From: Limnohabitans sp. Rim28
GTDB taxonomy: Bacteria > Pseudomonadota > Gammaproteobacteria > Burkholderiales > Burkholderiaceae_C
DNA length: 64,000 nucleotides
Direction of reading: 5' to 3'
NCBI RefSeq assembly: GCF_000293865.2
Contig: NZ_ALKN02000005.1
Span: 62,001 to 126,000 of the forward strand
In this document: piece by piece, positions 1 through 11,117 of the stretch
Numbering within the stretch: position 1 is the first letter of the stretch
How the letters are laid out: each line of letters starts with the position of its first letter
Notes under the pieces: model-generated
What the model was told of the DNA's origin: nothing
Seen by the model: the letters and a program-made list of their open reading frames with translations, nothing else
Databases searched by the model: none
Made by a program: the position numbers and the translations under genes

Positions 1-885
<885 letters not shown>

Positions 886-974
886 GCCCTGATCGTCAGC
901 AGGCTGAGCCCAGCAGGGTTGGGCTTGCGATGATTTGGAGCCTTTTGTCGCTGGCCTGTAAGCGAATGCGGGTG

Positions 975-1007
975 GCCTGCCAAAACTCAGTTTCTGGCAG
1001 GCTGTTT
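975..1007 (+). terminator. Hairpin downstream of ahcY, possible terminator
   Basis: Eight perfect base pairs (975-982 with 995-1002, GCCTGCCA/TGGCAGGC) close a 12-nt loop and are followed by TGTTT. A weaker 6-bp hairpin (AGCCCA/TGGGCT) lies nearer the ahcY stop. The T-run is poor, so this may only attenuate read-through into the downstream methyltransferase gene. Confidence 0.4.
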
Positions 1008-1114
1008 GCATGTGGCGACTGCCATGGAGGTCGGTGCTCAGGTTGCTGACACCCGCTTTTGATGGCTGTGCTGATCACGGCCTTTTTATACCTCGTTTGA
1101 CCGAACTCCACCGC

Positions 1115-1963
1115 ATGCGCATTGACCAACTTCTCGTCGAACGTGGCTTGGCCGCGTCTCGCTCTCAGGCTCAGCGACTGATCGCCGGAGGCGTGAAGTG
1201 GCAGCAGCCCGACGGGAATTGGCGCAGCGTCGTCAAAAACCGTGACGAAGTGCCTGAAAACGCCGCCTTGGTGTTGCTGGACGATGCCGAGTCGCGTTAT
1301 GTGTCGCGTGGCGGCCTCAAGCTCGAAGGGGCTTTGAAGGCCACGGGTGTGCATGTCGACGGTTTGCGTTGCTTGGATGTGGGCCAAAGCACGGGCGGTT
1401 TCACCGACTGTTTGTTGCAGCATGGCGCGGCCGAGGTGGTGGGCATCGACGTGGGCCATGCCCAGGTGCACCCGCGCATCCGCCAAGACGAGCGTGTGGT
1501 GTGCATCGAGGGTGTGAATGCCCGCGAGTTGGTGCCCGGTGACGAACGCGTGCCCGATGCGCTGGAAGGCTTTGACCTGGTGGTGGGTGATGTGTCTTTC
1601 ATCTCGCTCACACTGGTGCTGCCGGGTGTGGTGCATTTGCTCAAACCCACGGGCCAGTTGCTGATGCTGGTGAAACCCCAGTTTGAGTTGCAGCCAGGCC
1701 AAGTGGGCAAAGGGGGCATTGTGAAAGACGACACGCATTTCCCGTTCATCGAAAACCGTGTGCGCACGGCATTGACCGAATTGGGCATGAAAGTGACGGC
1801 ATGGCTCGACAGCCCGATTGCGGGCGGAGACGGCAACCACGAGTTTTTTGTACAGGCCTGTTGGCCTGACCCTGCCGCAGTGTTGCCTGCGCGAGCGCAA
1901 ACGCGTGTGGCCCATGAGGCCGATCTGGCCGCCAAGGCGGATGCCTTGGCCAACGACTATTGA
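1115..1963 (+). CDS. tlyA: TlyA family RNA methyltransferase (S4 plus FtsJ-like domains)
   Basis: A 282-residue protein starting MRIDQLLVERGLA. The N-terminal ~60 residues are an S4 RNA-binding domain (RSQAQRLIAGG), followed by an FtsJ/RrmJ-type SAM methyltransferase domain with the SAM-binding stretch DVGQSTGGFTD and a later DVSFISL motif. Members methylate rRNA 2'-O positions; older annotations call them hemolysin A. The frame is open upstream to 1010, but the S4 domain begins at the ATG at 1115, so that start is chosen. It lies between ahcY and metF, and its consumption of SAM fits the methyl-cycle neighbourhood. Confidence 0.9.
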   Translation: MRIDQLLVERGLAASRSQAQRLIAGGVKWQQPDGNWRSVVKNRDEVPENAALVLLDDAESRYVSRGGLKLEGALKATGVHVDGLRCLDVGQSTGGFTDCLLQHGAAEVVGIDVGHAQVHPRIRQDERVVCIEGVNARELVPGDERVPDALEGFDLVVGDVSFISLTLVLPGVVHLLKPTGQLLMLVKPQFELQPGQVGKGGIVKDDTHFPFIENRVRTALTELGMKVTAWLDSPIAGGDGNHEFFVQACWPDPAAVLPARAQTRVAHEADLAAKADALANDY

Positions 1964-1980
1964 TTTTGGAAGGTGTTGTG

Positions 1981-2823
1981 ATGTCTGGTTTGAAACTGCC
2001 CATCAGTTTGGAATTTTTCCCACCCAAAACGCCTGAAGGTACCGAAAAGCTGCGTGGTGTGCGCGAAAAACTTTACGCCTTGAAGCCTGAGTTTTGCTCG
2101 GTCACCTACGGCGCGGGCGGCTCGACGCAAGAGGGCACATTTGCCACGGTGAATGCGATACAAAGCGAGGGTGTTGCCGCCGCGTCCCATTTTTCTTGCA
2201 TTGGCGCGAGCAAGGCCTCGGTGCGTGCCGAGTTGGCCACCCTGAAAGCCATGGGCGTCAAGCGCCTGGTGGCTTTGCGCGGCGATTTGCCCAGCGGCTA
2301 TGGGGCTGGTGGTGAGTTCCATTACGCCAGCGATTTGGTGGCTTTTATTCGGGCAGAGACCGGTGACGATTTCCACATCGAAGTGGCCGCCTACCCCGAA
2401 ATTCACCCGCAGGCCAAATCCCCTGAAGCCGATTTGCAAGCCTTCGCCACCAAGGTGAAAGCGGGTGCTGATTCCGCCATCACGCAATATTTTTACAACA
2501 GTGACGCGTACTTTCGCTTTGTGGACGATGCCTACAAATTGGGCGTGGATGTGCCCGTTGTGCCCGGCATCATGCCCATCACCAGTTCATCGCAGTTGCT
2601 GAGGTTTTCAGATGCGTGCGGTGCAGAGATCCCGCGTTGGATCAGGTTGCGGCTGCAAGCCTATGGTGACGACATCGCCTCGATCAAGGCATTTGGCCTG
2701 GATGTGGTGTCCGACTTGTGCGAGCAGCTGTTGAATGGGGGCGTGCCCGCTATTCATTTCTACACCATGAACCAAAGTGCGCCCACGCTCGACATTGTGG
2801 GCCGTTTGAAATCTGGCCTGTAA
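1981..2823 (+). CDS. metF: Methylenetetrahydrofolate reductase
   Basis: A 280-residue flavoprotein that reduces 5,10-methylene-THF to 5-methyl-THF for methionine synthesis. The N-terminus has the conserved LEFFPPKT motif, followed by typical family motifs (SVTYGAGGST, LRGDLP, ITQYFY, PGIMPI). The length matches bacterial MetF. The ATG at 1981 is preceded by GGAAGG at about 1969; an in-frame earlier codon at 1960 overlaps the tlyA stop and is unlikely. With ahcY it forms a homocysteine-remethylation locus. Confidence 0.96.
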   Translation: MSGLKLPISLEFFPPKTPEGTEKLRGVREKLYALKPEFCSVTYGAGGSTQEGTFATVNAIQSEGVAAASHFSCIGASKASVRAELATLKAMGVKRLVALRGDLPSGYGAGGEFHYASDLVAFIRAETGDDFHIEVAAYPEIHPQAKSPEADLQAFATKVKAGADSAITQYFYNSDAYFRFVDDAYKLGVDVPVVPGIMPITSSSQLLRFSDACGAEIPRWIRLRLQAYGDDIASIKAFGLDVVSDLCEQLLNGGVPAIHFYTMNQSAPTLDIVGRLKSGL

Positions 2824-2891
2824 GCCTTGGGCGCAACGGGTAGCTCAGCGGGGTGGGTTGAGCGGCCTGCAGCGCAAGCCGTTCTGAGTGT

Positions 2892-3347
2892 TTACAGGTA
2901 GGGATTCTTCAGACCCAAACCGGCCAAGATGGCGATTTCATAGGCTTCCATCTCTTCGGCGTCAAGGGTGCTGGTTTCGTGGTCCCAGCCTTGCGCGTGC
3001 AGCGTGCCGTGCACCAGCAAATGTGCGTAATGCGCTGCCAGCGTTTTGCCTTGCGCTTTCGCCTCTCTGGCCACCACGGGAGCGCACAGCACCAAGTCGG
3101 CCATCACCACCGGTTCTTGCTGGTAATCAAAGGTCAGCACGTTGGTGGCGTAGTTTTTTTTGCGGTAACCCTGGTTCAGGGAACGCCCTTCTTCTTCGCC
3201 CACGATGCGCACCGTGATTTCTGCGTCATCGGCCAGCGCATGGCGGATGGCGCGCGTGACGGCGTGGCGCGGCAGGGCGGCGCGGTGGCGCGCCGCATCG
3301 GGAATGTCACCGAATTGCAGGGACAGTTGAAGTTGTTGCAAGGGCAT
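2892..3347 (-). CDS. ybeY: Endoribonuclease YbeY (rRNA maturation factor)
   Basis: A 151-residue protein starting [12 protein letters not shown]. The zinc-binding signature [11 protein letters not shown] near the C-terminus matches the UPF0054/YbeY motif HGxLHxxGxDH. YbeY is a single-strand endoribonuclease needed for 16S rRNA 3' maturation and ribosome quality control. The frame is open further upstream to 3527, but that overlaps phoH and shows no family similarity. It follows phoH by 64 nt on the same strand, the usual phoH-ybeY operon. Confidence 0.94.
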   Translation of the reverse strand: MPLQQLQLSLQFGDIPDAARHRAALPRHAVTRAIRHALADDAEITVRIVGEEEGRSLNQGYRKKNYATNVLTFDYQQEPVVMADLVLCAPVVAREAKAQGKTLAAHYAHLLVHGTLHAQGWDHETSTLDAEEMEAYEIAILAGLGLKNPYL

Positions 3348-3411
3348 GGGCAAAGAGAAAATCGGTGTGTCAAGGTGGTGGGGTGCGGCGCGTTCAAGTC
3401 GTGCCGAGATT

Positions 3412-4392
<981 letters not shown>

Positions 4393-4485
4393 GTTGATAA
4401 TCCTAGCTGTGCGCGGTTTTTGGCCAGTGTGGCCCGGGCGAAAGCGCATTTTCTCCCATCCAAGGCATTTAAGGCGTCCCCCACC

Positions 4486-5061
4486 ATGATTGGCAAACTC
4501 ACCGGCATCCTGAGCGACAAAAACCCACCGGAGGTGGTGGTGGACTGCCATGGTGTGGGCTACGAGGTGAATGTGCCCATGAGCACGTTCTACAACCTGC
4601 CCGCCACGGGTGAAAAAGTCAGTCTGGTCACGCACTTTGTGGTGCGCGAAGACGCGCAAATCTTGTACGGCTTTGCCACCCTGGGTGAGCGCGAGGCTTT
4701 TCGCCAGCTCATCAAAATTTCCGGCGTGGGGCCGCGAACCGCTTTGAGCGTGTTGTCGGGCATGAGCGTGACCGATCTGGCACAGGCCATCACCACCCAA
4801 GAAGTGGGTCGCTTGGTCAAAGTACCCGGTATCGGCAAAAAGACCGCCGAGCGATTGCTGCTGGAGCTCAAAGGCAAGTTGGGCGGAGACCTGGGCGGTT
4901 TGTTTGCGGTCAATACCTCCGATGCGCAAAGCGACATCCAGCAAGCCCTTGTTGCGCTGGGCTACAACGACAAAGAAGCCGCTGCGGCCCTCAAGAGCCT
5001 GCCTGCCGATGTGGGCGTGAGCGAGGGCATCAAGTTGGCGCTCAAAGCCTTGAACAAATAA
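4486..5061 (+). CDS. ruvA: Holliday junction DNA helicase subunit RuvA
   Basis: A 191-residue protein beginning MIGKLTGIL. It has an N-terminal OB fold, two helix-hairpin-helix motifs ([10 protein letters not shown] and [10 protein letters not shown]) and a C-terminal UBA-like domain that contacts RuvB. RuvA binds four-way junctions and loads RuvB for branch migration. The frame is open upstream to 3346, but the family start is the ATG at 4486. It diverges from phoH and precedes ruvB by 12 nt. Confidence 0.96.
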   Translation: MIGKLTGILSDKNPPEVVVDCHGVGYEVNVPMSTFYNLPATGEKVSLVTHFVVREDAQILYGFATLGEREAFRQLIKISGVGPRTALSVLSGMSVTDLAQAITTQEVGRLVKVPGIGKKTAERLLLELKGKLGGDLGGLFAVNTSDAQSDIQQALVALGYNDKEAAAALKSLPADVGVSEGIKLALKALNK

Positions 5062-5073
5062 GTGAACTGAGCC

Positions 5074-6120
5074 ATGAGCATCCGCACCGACGACTTTGCC
5101 CCGCAACCCGAACCTCGGGTCATTTCAGCGGCCCCTGTTTCCCACCAAGAAGAAGCCATTGAGCGCGCCCTGCGCCCCAAGCTGCTGGATGAATACGTCG
5201 GTCAGGTGAAGGTGCGTGAGCAGCTGGAGATTTTCATCAGCGCGGCCAAGATGCGCGAAGAGCCGCTGGACCATGTGCTGCTGTTTGGCCCGCCGGGCTT
5301 GGGCAAGACCACGCTCAGCCACATCATCGCCGCCGAGCTGGGCGTGAACCTGCGCCAGACCAGTGGCCCGGTGCTCGAAAAGCCCAAAGATTTGGCGGCG
5401 CTGCTGACCAACCTGGAGCGCAACGATGTGCTCTTCATCGACGAGATCCACCGCCTCTCGCCCGTCGTTGAGGAGATTTTGTACCCGGCGCTGGAGGACT
5501 ACCAGATCGACATCATGATCGGCGAGGGCCCGGCGGCACGCAGCATCAAGCTGGACTTGCAGCCCTTCACCCTGGTGGGCGCGACCACCCGCGCCGGCAT
5601 GCTGACCAACCCACTGCGCGACCGTTTTGGCATCGTGTCGCGGCTGGAGTTTTACACCCCCGAAGAGCTGACCCGCATCGTGACCCGGAGCGCCGGTTTG
5701 CTCAAGGCGCCGATTGACCCGGAGGGCTCGTTTGAGATCGCCCGCCGTTCACGCGGTACGCCGCGCATCGCCAATCGCTTGTTGCGCCGGGTGCGAGACT
5801 ATGCAGACGTCAAGGGCGATGGCACCATCGACAAAGGCTTGGCCCAAAAAGCCTTGGTCATGCTGGATGTAGACCCGGAAGGCTTTGACCTGATGGACCG
5901 CAAACTGCTGGAGGCCGTGATCCACCGTTTTGACGGCGGCCCCGTGGGACTGGACAACATCGCCGCCAGCATTGGTGAGGAGCGCGACACGATCGAAGAC
6001 GTGATCGAGCCGTATTTGATTCAACAGGGCTATTTGCAGCGCACGCCGCGCGGACGCATCGCCACATTGGCCGCCTTCAGGCATTTGGGTGTCACGCCTC
6101 CGAAAAATTTTGGGCAGTGA
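5074..6120 (+). CDS. ruvB: Holliday junction branch migration ATPase RuvB
   Basis: A 348-residue AAA+ motor. Walker A is GPPGLGKTT, Walker B is FIDEIHRL, sensor 1 is GATTRAG, and the C-terminal winged helix holds RTPRGR. It drives branch migration with RuvA in homologous recombination and fork rescue. It lies 12 nt after ruvA, giving a ruvAB operon. No ruvC is present here. Confidence 0.97.
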   Translation: MSIRTDDFAPQPEPRVISAAPVSHQEEAIERALRPKLLDEYVGQVKVREQLEIFISAAKMREEPLDHVLLFGPPGLGKTTLSHIIAAELGVNLRQTSGPVLEKPKDLAALLTNLERNDVLFIDEIHRLSPVVEEILYPALEDYQIDIMIGEGPAARSIKLDLQPFTLVGATTRAGMLTNPLRDRFGIVSRLEFYTPEELTRIVTRSAGLLKAPIDPEGSFEIARRSRGTPRIANRLLRRVRDYADVKGDGTIDKGLAQKALVMLDVDPEGFDLMDRKLLEAVIHRFDGGPVGLDNIAASIGEERDTIEDVIEPYLIQQGYLQRTPRGRIATLAAFRHLGVTPPKNFGQ

Positions 6121-6161
6121 TCCAAGGGTCTGGGCACCGACTTGGCCCCGATAATCACACC

Positions 6162-7571
6162 ATGAATGAAACCCCTCAAGACGCGACATCGACTGGCTTT
6201 GCCCAGCTGAAACTGGCCCAGGCCACTCTGCAAAACCTGGTGCAATTGGGCTACATCCAGATGACGCCCATCCAAGCGGCCAGTTTGCCCCTGGCTCTGG
6301 CGGGGCAAGATTTGATCGCCCAAGCCAGCACGGGCAGTGGCAAAACCGCCGCCTTTGGCCTGCCCTTGATCGAGCGACTGCAAACGGCCGGCTCGCCCAG
6401 CGCCGCCATCCAAGCCGTGATTTTGTGCCCCACCCGCGAATTGGCCGACCAGGTCACGCAAGAAATCCGCCGCTTGGCCCGTGCCCGCCAGAATGTGAAA
6501 GTCGTCACCCTGTGCGGCGGCGTGGCGCTGCGTGGCCAAACCCTGAGTCTGGAGCACGGGGCCGATGTGGTGGTGGGCACACCTGGCCGCATCTTGGACC
6601 ACCTGGAGCGCGGCTCGCTGAGTTTGGCAGGTGTGAACACGCTGGTGCTGGACGAAGCCGACCGCATGCTGGACATGGGCTTTTTCGACGACATCGCCAA
6701 GGTGGTGCGCCAATGCGCCAAAGACCGCCAGACCTTGCTGTTTTCGGCCACCTACCCTGAAGGCATTGCCAAATTGGCGGCCCAGTTCATGCGGTCGCCG
6801 CAAACCGTCAAGGTCGAGGCGCAGCACAGCGCCCACAAAATTCGTCAGGTGTTCTACGAGGTGAGCGAAAGCCAGCGGCTCGATGCCGTGTCCAAACTGT
6901 TGGCGCATTTCCGCCCTGAGCGCACGCTGGCCTTTTGCAACACCAAGCAGCAGTGCCGCGACTTGGTGGCGGTGCTGCAGGCCCAAGGCTACAGCGCGCT
7001 GGCGCTGTTTGGTGAGTTGGAGCAGCGCGAGCGCGATCAGGTGCTGGTGCAGTTTGCCAACCGCAGCTGCTCGGTGTTGGTGGCCACCGATGTGGCTTCG
7101 CGCGGGCTGGACGTGCAAGGGCTGGAGGCGGTCATCAATGTCGATGTGACGCCTGATGCAGACATCCACATCCACCGCATTGGCCGCACCGGCAGGGGCG
7201 ATGCCGAAGGCCTGGCGCTGACTTTGGCCAGCATGGACGAGATGGGCGCGGTCGGCAAGATCGAGGTGATGCAGGGCCGCGAATCCAATTGGGAGCCCTT
7301 GTCCGGCCTGACGCCTGCTGGCGGTGGGCTGCTGCAACCACCCATGCGCACGCTGCAAATTGTGGGTGGACGCAAGGAAAAGATTCGTGCGGGTGACGTG
7401 ATGGGCGCGCTGGCGGGCGAATGCGGCCTGACGCGAGAGCAGGTTGGCAAAATCAATGTGAATGAGTTTTCGACCTATGTGGCGGTGCAAGCGGCCTTGG
7501 CCAAAAAGGTCGAGGCGCAGCTGTCGCACGGCAAGATCAAAGGCAAAAGTGTGAAAGTGCGATTGCTCTGA
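6162..7571 (+). CDS. dbpA: ATP-dependent RNA helicase DbpA
   Basis: A 469-residue DEAD-box helicase. Motifs in order: ASTGSGKT (I), PTRELADQV (Ia), VLDEADRMLDMGF (II), FSATYP (III) and HRIGRTGR (VI). The last ~75 residues match the DbpA-type RNA-binding domain (GALAGECGLTREQVGKINV), which binds a 23S rRNA hairpin during 50S assembly. The ATG at 6162 begins MNETPQDATS; an upstream in-frame codon at 6117 overlaps the ruvB stop and is less likely. Confidence 0.93.
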   Translation: MNETPQDATSTGFAQLKLAQATLQNLVQLGYIQMTPIQAASLPLALAGQDLIAQASTGSGKTAAFGLPLIERLQTAGSPSAAIQAVILCPTRELADQVTQEIRRLARARQNVKVVTLCGGVALRGQTLSLEHGADVVVGTPGRILDHLERGSLSLAGVNTLVLDEADRMLDMGFFDDIAKVVRQCAKDRQTLLFSATYPEGIAKLAAQFMRSPQTVKVEAQHSAHKIRQVFYEVSESQRLDAVSKLLAHFRPERTLAFCNTKQQCRDLVAVLQAQGYSALALFGELEQRERDQVLVQFANRSCSVLVATDVASRGLDVQGLEAVINVDVTPDADIHIHRIGRTGRGDAEGLALTLASMDEMGAVGKIEVMQGRESNWEPLSGLTPAGGGLLQPPMRTLQIVGGRKEKIRAGDVMGALAGECGLTREQVGKINVNEFSTYVAVQAALAKKVEAQLSHGKIKGKSVKVRLL

Positions 7572-7578
7572 GGCGTTT

Positions 7579-8523
7579 ATGGAAACCAAGTGGCTGGAAG
7601 ACTTTGTGAGCTTGGCTGAAACCCGCAGTTTCAGCCGTTCGGCGCAGCTGCGCCATGTCACGCAACCAGCGTTTTCTCGCCGTATCCAGTCGCTCGAAGC
7701 TTGGGCGGGGGCCAACTTGGTGGACAGAAGCTCTTACCCCACCCAACTCACGCCAGCGGGCGTGACCTTGTATGCGCAGGCACTCGAGATGCTGCAGGCG
7801 CTGCAAAACACCCGGGCCATGCTGCGAGGCCACAACGCAGTGGGGAAAGACTTTATCCAGTTTGCGGTGCCCCACACCTTGGCTTTCACTTTCTTTCCGG
7901 CTTGGATGGCGGCTTTGCGTGAGAGTTTTGGCCCGATCAAAAGCCGATTGAGCGCCCTCAATGTGCACGATGCGGCCATGCGCATGGCCGAGGGCGGGTG
8001 TGATGTGCTGATCGCATACCACCACCCGTCGCTGCCGTTGCAAATTGACCCCGATCGTTATGACATGGTGGTGTTGGGGCATGAGGTCTTGGCGCCCTAC
8101 GCCCCTGCTCGCCCGGATGGTCGTGCGCTGTTCAGCTTGCCGGGTCTTGCGGCCAAGCCATTGCCTTATTTGGGCTATGCGCCAGGCGCTTATTTGGGTG
8201 AGATCACCGACTGGATTTTGAAGCAGGCTGGCACGCCGGTGCATTTGGAGCGGGTTTACGAAACGGACATGGCCGAGGGTTTGAAGGTGATGGCTTTGGA
8301 GGGACATGGCGTGGCTTTCTTGCCCCGAAGCGCGGTGAAAAAAGAAGTGCAAGCGGGTGCGCTGGTCGAGATGACGCTGCCGGAAGGGCAGGCGCTGGCG
8401 CTCAACATGGAGGTGCGGGCTTATCGCGAAAAACCGTTCTCTCAACCCACAACACCCAGTCCGGCGCATCTGCTTTGGCAGCATTTGACCCAAAGCACGG
8501 GCCCCATTCATTCGTCTCGTTAA
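7579..8523 (+). CDS. LysR family transcriptional regulator
   Basis: A 314-residue LysR-type regulator. The N-terminal winged helix-turn-helix (WLEDFVSLAETRSFSRSAQL, then HVTQPAFSRRIQSLE) is canonical, followed by a type-2 periplasmic-binding-like effector domain. The N-terminus resembles the HypT/YjiE subgroup, but the effector is not identifiable. It starts 8 nt after dbpA, so co-transcription is possible. It precedes the amino-acid importer, but no direct control can be shown. Confidence 0.9.
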   Translation: METKWLEDFVSLAETRSFSRSAQLRHVTQPAFSRRIQSLEAWAGANLVDRSSYPTQLTPAGVTLYAQALEMLQALQNTRAMLRGHNAVGKDFIQFAVPHTLAFTFFPAWMAALRESFGPIKSRLSALNVHDAAMRMAEGGCDVLIAYHHPSLPLQIDPDRYDMVVLGHEVLAPYAPARPDGRALFSLPGLAAKPLPYLGYAPGAYLGEITDWILKQAGTPVHLERVYETDMAEGLKVMALEGHGVAFLPRSAVKKEVQAGALVEMTLPEGQALALNMEVRAYREKPFSQPTTPSPAHLLWQHLTQSTGPIHSSR

Positions 8524-8804
8524 GCGTTCATCTTTTGTTAATGTTTGTGGCTTGATGGTCAGGGAAAACCTGAGCAGAACAGGCCTCAGAACAGGCTATA
8601 TTCACCCACTTGACTGGACAGGCACGCTTTGTGCAAAAGACCGGTGTGGAGGTTGTGGTGATGCGTCAACTTGGTGCATATCCAGCCAAAACCCTTGTCC
8701 ATCAAAAGCCCTAGGGTACTTACCTAGGCCATCCAAGTCCGGATTTGTCATCTAATCTGGGAGTGGCTTTTTGCCGCTCAACCGTTCTAAAGAGGATTCA
8801 ACCC
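8524..8804. promoter_or_regulatory. Intergenic region upstream of the amino-acid transporter
   Basis: 281 nt without a convincing gene. It contains two CCTAGG palindromes in direct repeat (8710-8715 and 8723-8728) separated by GTACTTA, a candidate operator about 80 nt upstream of the aapJ start. AGAGGA at about 8791-8796 is the likely ribosome binding site of aapJ. A short open frame at 8552-8755 has no coding character and is not called. Confidence 0.35.
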
Positions 8805-9833
8805 ATGAAGAAATATGCACACACCGTGATCGGTACCGTTCTGGCGACAGCCGGTTTGTTGGCAGGCACATCCGCGATGGCCGGCAAGACACTTGACCAA
8901 ATCAAGCAGCGCGGTCAAATTGTTTGTGGTGTCAACACAGGTTTGGCAGGGTTTTCGGCCGCTGACTCCAGCGGCAACTGGTCGGGTCTCGATGTGGACC
9001 ACTGCCGTGCTGTGGCGGCTGCCGTTTTGAGCGACGCCACCAAAGTCAAGTACGTGCCCCTGACCGCCCAGCAGCGCTTTACAGCCTTGCAGTCTGGCGA
9101 AATCGATGTGTTGGCCCGCAACAGCACCAGCACGCTCAGCCGTGACGCTTCCTTGGGTCTGCACTTTGCCGGCGTGAACTACTACGACGGCCAAGGCTTC
9201 ATGGTTCCCAAAGGCAAGATCACCAGCGCCAAGCAGCTCAAGGGCGCCACCGTCTGCGTGCAGTCCGGCACCACGACAGAGAAAAACCTGACCGATTACT
9301 CGCGCGCCAACAAGCTCAACCTGAAGCCTGTGGTGTTTGAGAAAGTGGAAGCCGCTACCGGTGCTTACTTCGCGGGCCGTTGCCAGGCTTACACCACCGA
9401 CACCTCCGGCTTGGCCTCTGTGCGTGCCAAAGAAGCCAAGGACCCAGCCGCCCACGTGATCTTGCCCGACCTGGTCTCCAAAGAGCCCTTGGGCCCCATG
9501 GTTCGCCGCGGTGACGACGAGTGGTTGGCCATCAACAAGTGGGTGTTGGCTGGTTTGATCGAAGCCGAAGAGTACGGCATCACCCAAGCCAATGCTGACC
9601 AAATGAAGTCCAGCGACAACCCGCAAGTCGGTCGTTTGCTCGGCGCGACGGAAGATTTGGGCAAGCATTTGGGCCTGGACAAAGAGTGGCTCTACCGCGC
9701 GATCAAAGTCACCGGCAACTACGGTGAGATTTTTGAGCGCAATGTGGGCCCCAAGACCTCCATCAACCTGCCCCGCGGCATGAACCGTCAGTGGAATCAG
9801 GGCGGCTTGCTGTACTCGGCACCGCTACGTTGA
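8805..9833 (+). CDS. aapJ: L-amino-acid ABC transporter, periplasmic binding protein
   Basis: A 342-residue family 3 solute-binding protein. The first ~26 residues form a signal peptide (MKKYAHTV..., hydrophobic core, AMA before GKTLDQIKQRG). The mature start LDQIKQRGQIVCGVNTGLAGFS matches AapJ/BztA, general L-amino-acid binding proteins. It captures amino acids in the periplasm and delivers them to the AapQM permease. An in-frame upstream codon at 8745 would precede the signal peptide and is rejected. A terminator-like hairpin follows, so this gene may be expressed above the permease genes. Confidence 0.93.
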   Translation: MKKYAHTVIGTVLATAGLLAGTSAMAGKTLDQIKQRGQIVCGVNTGLAGFSAADSSGNWSGLDVDHCRAVAAAVLSDATKVKYVPLTAQQRFTALQSGEIDVLARNSTSTLSRDASLGLHFAGVNYYDGQGFMVPKGKITSAKQLKGATVCVQSGTTTEKNLTDYSRANKLNLKPVVFEKVEAATGAYFAGRCQAYTTDTSGLASVRAKEAKDPAAHVILPDLVSKEPLGPMVRRGDDEWLAINKWVLAGLIEAEEYGITQANADQMKSSDNPQVGRLLGATEDLGKHLGLDKEWLYRAIKVTGNYGEIFERNVGPKTSINLPRGMNRQWNQGGLLYSAPLR

Positions 9834-9858
9834 TGTCCTGCCTCTTTTGAAGGCTCTG

Positions 9859-9887
9859 AATACGCCCCTTCTTGGGGCGTATTTTTT
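9859..9887 (+). terminator. Rho-independent-type hairpin between aapJ and aapQ
   Basis: A perfect 10-bp stem (9859-9868 with 9874-9883; AATACGCCCC/GGGGCGTATT) with a 5-nt loop is followed by a T-run. It lies inside the operon rather than at its end, so it probably causes partial termination that keeps the binding protein in excess over the membrane subunits. Confidence 0.75.
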
Positions 9888-9916
9888 GCCAAACCGTTTT
9901 TATTCAGGCAGCTAGC

Positions 9917-11116
9917 ATGTCCCATTTTTCTATGATTGAGGCCAGACCCTCACCCGACAAGAAAAACCGGTCGATTTCGTGGCGCAGCCGCGAAGGGCGA
10001 TCGGTCATCTACCAGGTCGTGGCGCTTTTGTCGGCTTTTGCGCTGGTGGCTTTGTTGGTGCGCAATACCCTCGCCAACATGCGTTTGCGCGGCATCCAAA
10101 GCGGTTACGATTTTTTATTTCAACCGTTTGGCTTTGACATCAGCGAAACGGTGATCGATTACGCGCACAACAGTTCGTACTTTGTGGCGTTTGCGATCGG
10201 CATGCTCAACACCCTGAAGGTGGCCATCATTGGCATTGCCTTGGCCACCGTGCTCGGGGTGTTGATTGGCGTGGGCCGGTTTTCGGCCAACTTTTTGGTG
10301 CAAAAGATTTGCTATGCCTTTGTGGAGTTCTTCCGCAATGTGCCGGTCTATTTGCAGTTGCTGATTTGGTATTTGGTGTTTGCTGAAGCTTTGCCCGACT
10401 TGGACAACGCCTGGAATGCGGGCCACTTTTACCTCAGCAAAAACGGTATTTCTTTCCCTTGGCCCGTCTGGCAGTTGGGCCAAACACTGGCCTTGGTCGG
10501 GGCGGTTTTGGGCCTGGTGTTCGGGCTGTATTATCGGCATTTGGCACGGGCACACTTTGACCGCACGGGCCATGCGCGACCTGTCTTCGGGGTGGTTTTG
10601 GCCGCCATTTTGGGCATGGCCGTTTTGGGCTGGCTGGCCGGTGGTGCACCTGCGGAGTGGGATCTGCCCAAAGTGGGCGATTTCCAAATCGAAGACGGTG
10701 GCGCCTTCAGCCCCGAGTTCATGGCCTTGCTGTTTGGCTTGGTGTTTTACACGGCAGCTTTCATTGCCGAAGTGGTCCGTTCGGGCATCGCGTCGGTGTC
10801 TTTGGGTCAGCATGAGGCCGCAGCCTCTTTGGGCTTGACCAAAAACCAGTCCATGCGCCTGGTGGTGTTGCCGCAGGCTTTGCGGGTGATCATTCCGCCG
10901 CTGACCAGCCAGTACCTCAACCTGACCAAGAACTCCTCTTTGGCCGTGGCCATCGGCTACCCTGAACTGGTGTCGATCGCCAACACCACACTCAACCAAA
11001 CGGGGCGCGCCATCGAGGCCCTGTCGATTGTGATGTTGGTTTACTTGACCCTGTCCCTCATTACCTCGGCGCTCATGAACTGGTTCAACGCCAGTGCCGC
11101 CATTCAGGAGCGCTGA
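9917..11116 (+). CDS. aapQ: L-amino-acid ABC transporter permease (AapQ/BztB type)
   Basis: A 399-residue inner-membrane protein with several hydrophobic segments and the His/Glu/Gln/Arg opine permease signature. The EAA loop is near the C-terminus (LGQHEAAASLGLTKNQSMRL). The length, about 400 residues, is typical of the AapQ half, which is longer than ordinary polar amino-acid permeases. The ATG at 9917 (MSHFSMIEARP) is chosen; the frame extends upstream to 9872 through the terminator hairpin. Its stop is followed after one base by the aapM start. Confidence 0.92.
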   Translation: MSHFSMIEARPSPDKKNRSISWRSREGRSVIYQVVALLSAFALVALLVRNTLANMRLRGIQSGYDFLFQPFGFDISETVIDYAHNSSYFVAFAIGMLNTLKVAIIGIALATVLGVLIGVGRFSANFLVQKICYAFVEFFRNVPVYLQLLIWYLVFAEALPDLDNAWNAGHFYLSKNGISFPWPVWQLGQTLALVGAVLGLVFGLYYRHLARAHFDRTGHARPVFGVVLAAILGMAVLGWLAGGAPAEWDLPKVGDFQIEDGGAFSPEFMALLFGLVFYTAAFIAEVVRSGIASVSLGQHEAAASLGLTKNQSMRLVVLPQALRVIIPPLTSQYLNLTKNSSLAVAIGYPELVSIANTTLNQTGRAIEALSIVMLVYLTLSLITSALMNWFNASAAIQER

Positions 11117-11117
11117 C

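Noticed and set aside
8552-8755. 67-residue open frame upstream of aapJ
   Set aside because: It runs through the promoter region and the CCTAGG motifs and shows no coding character.
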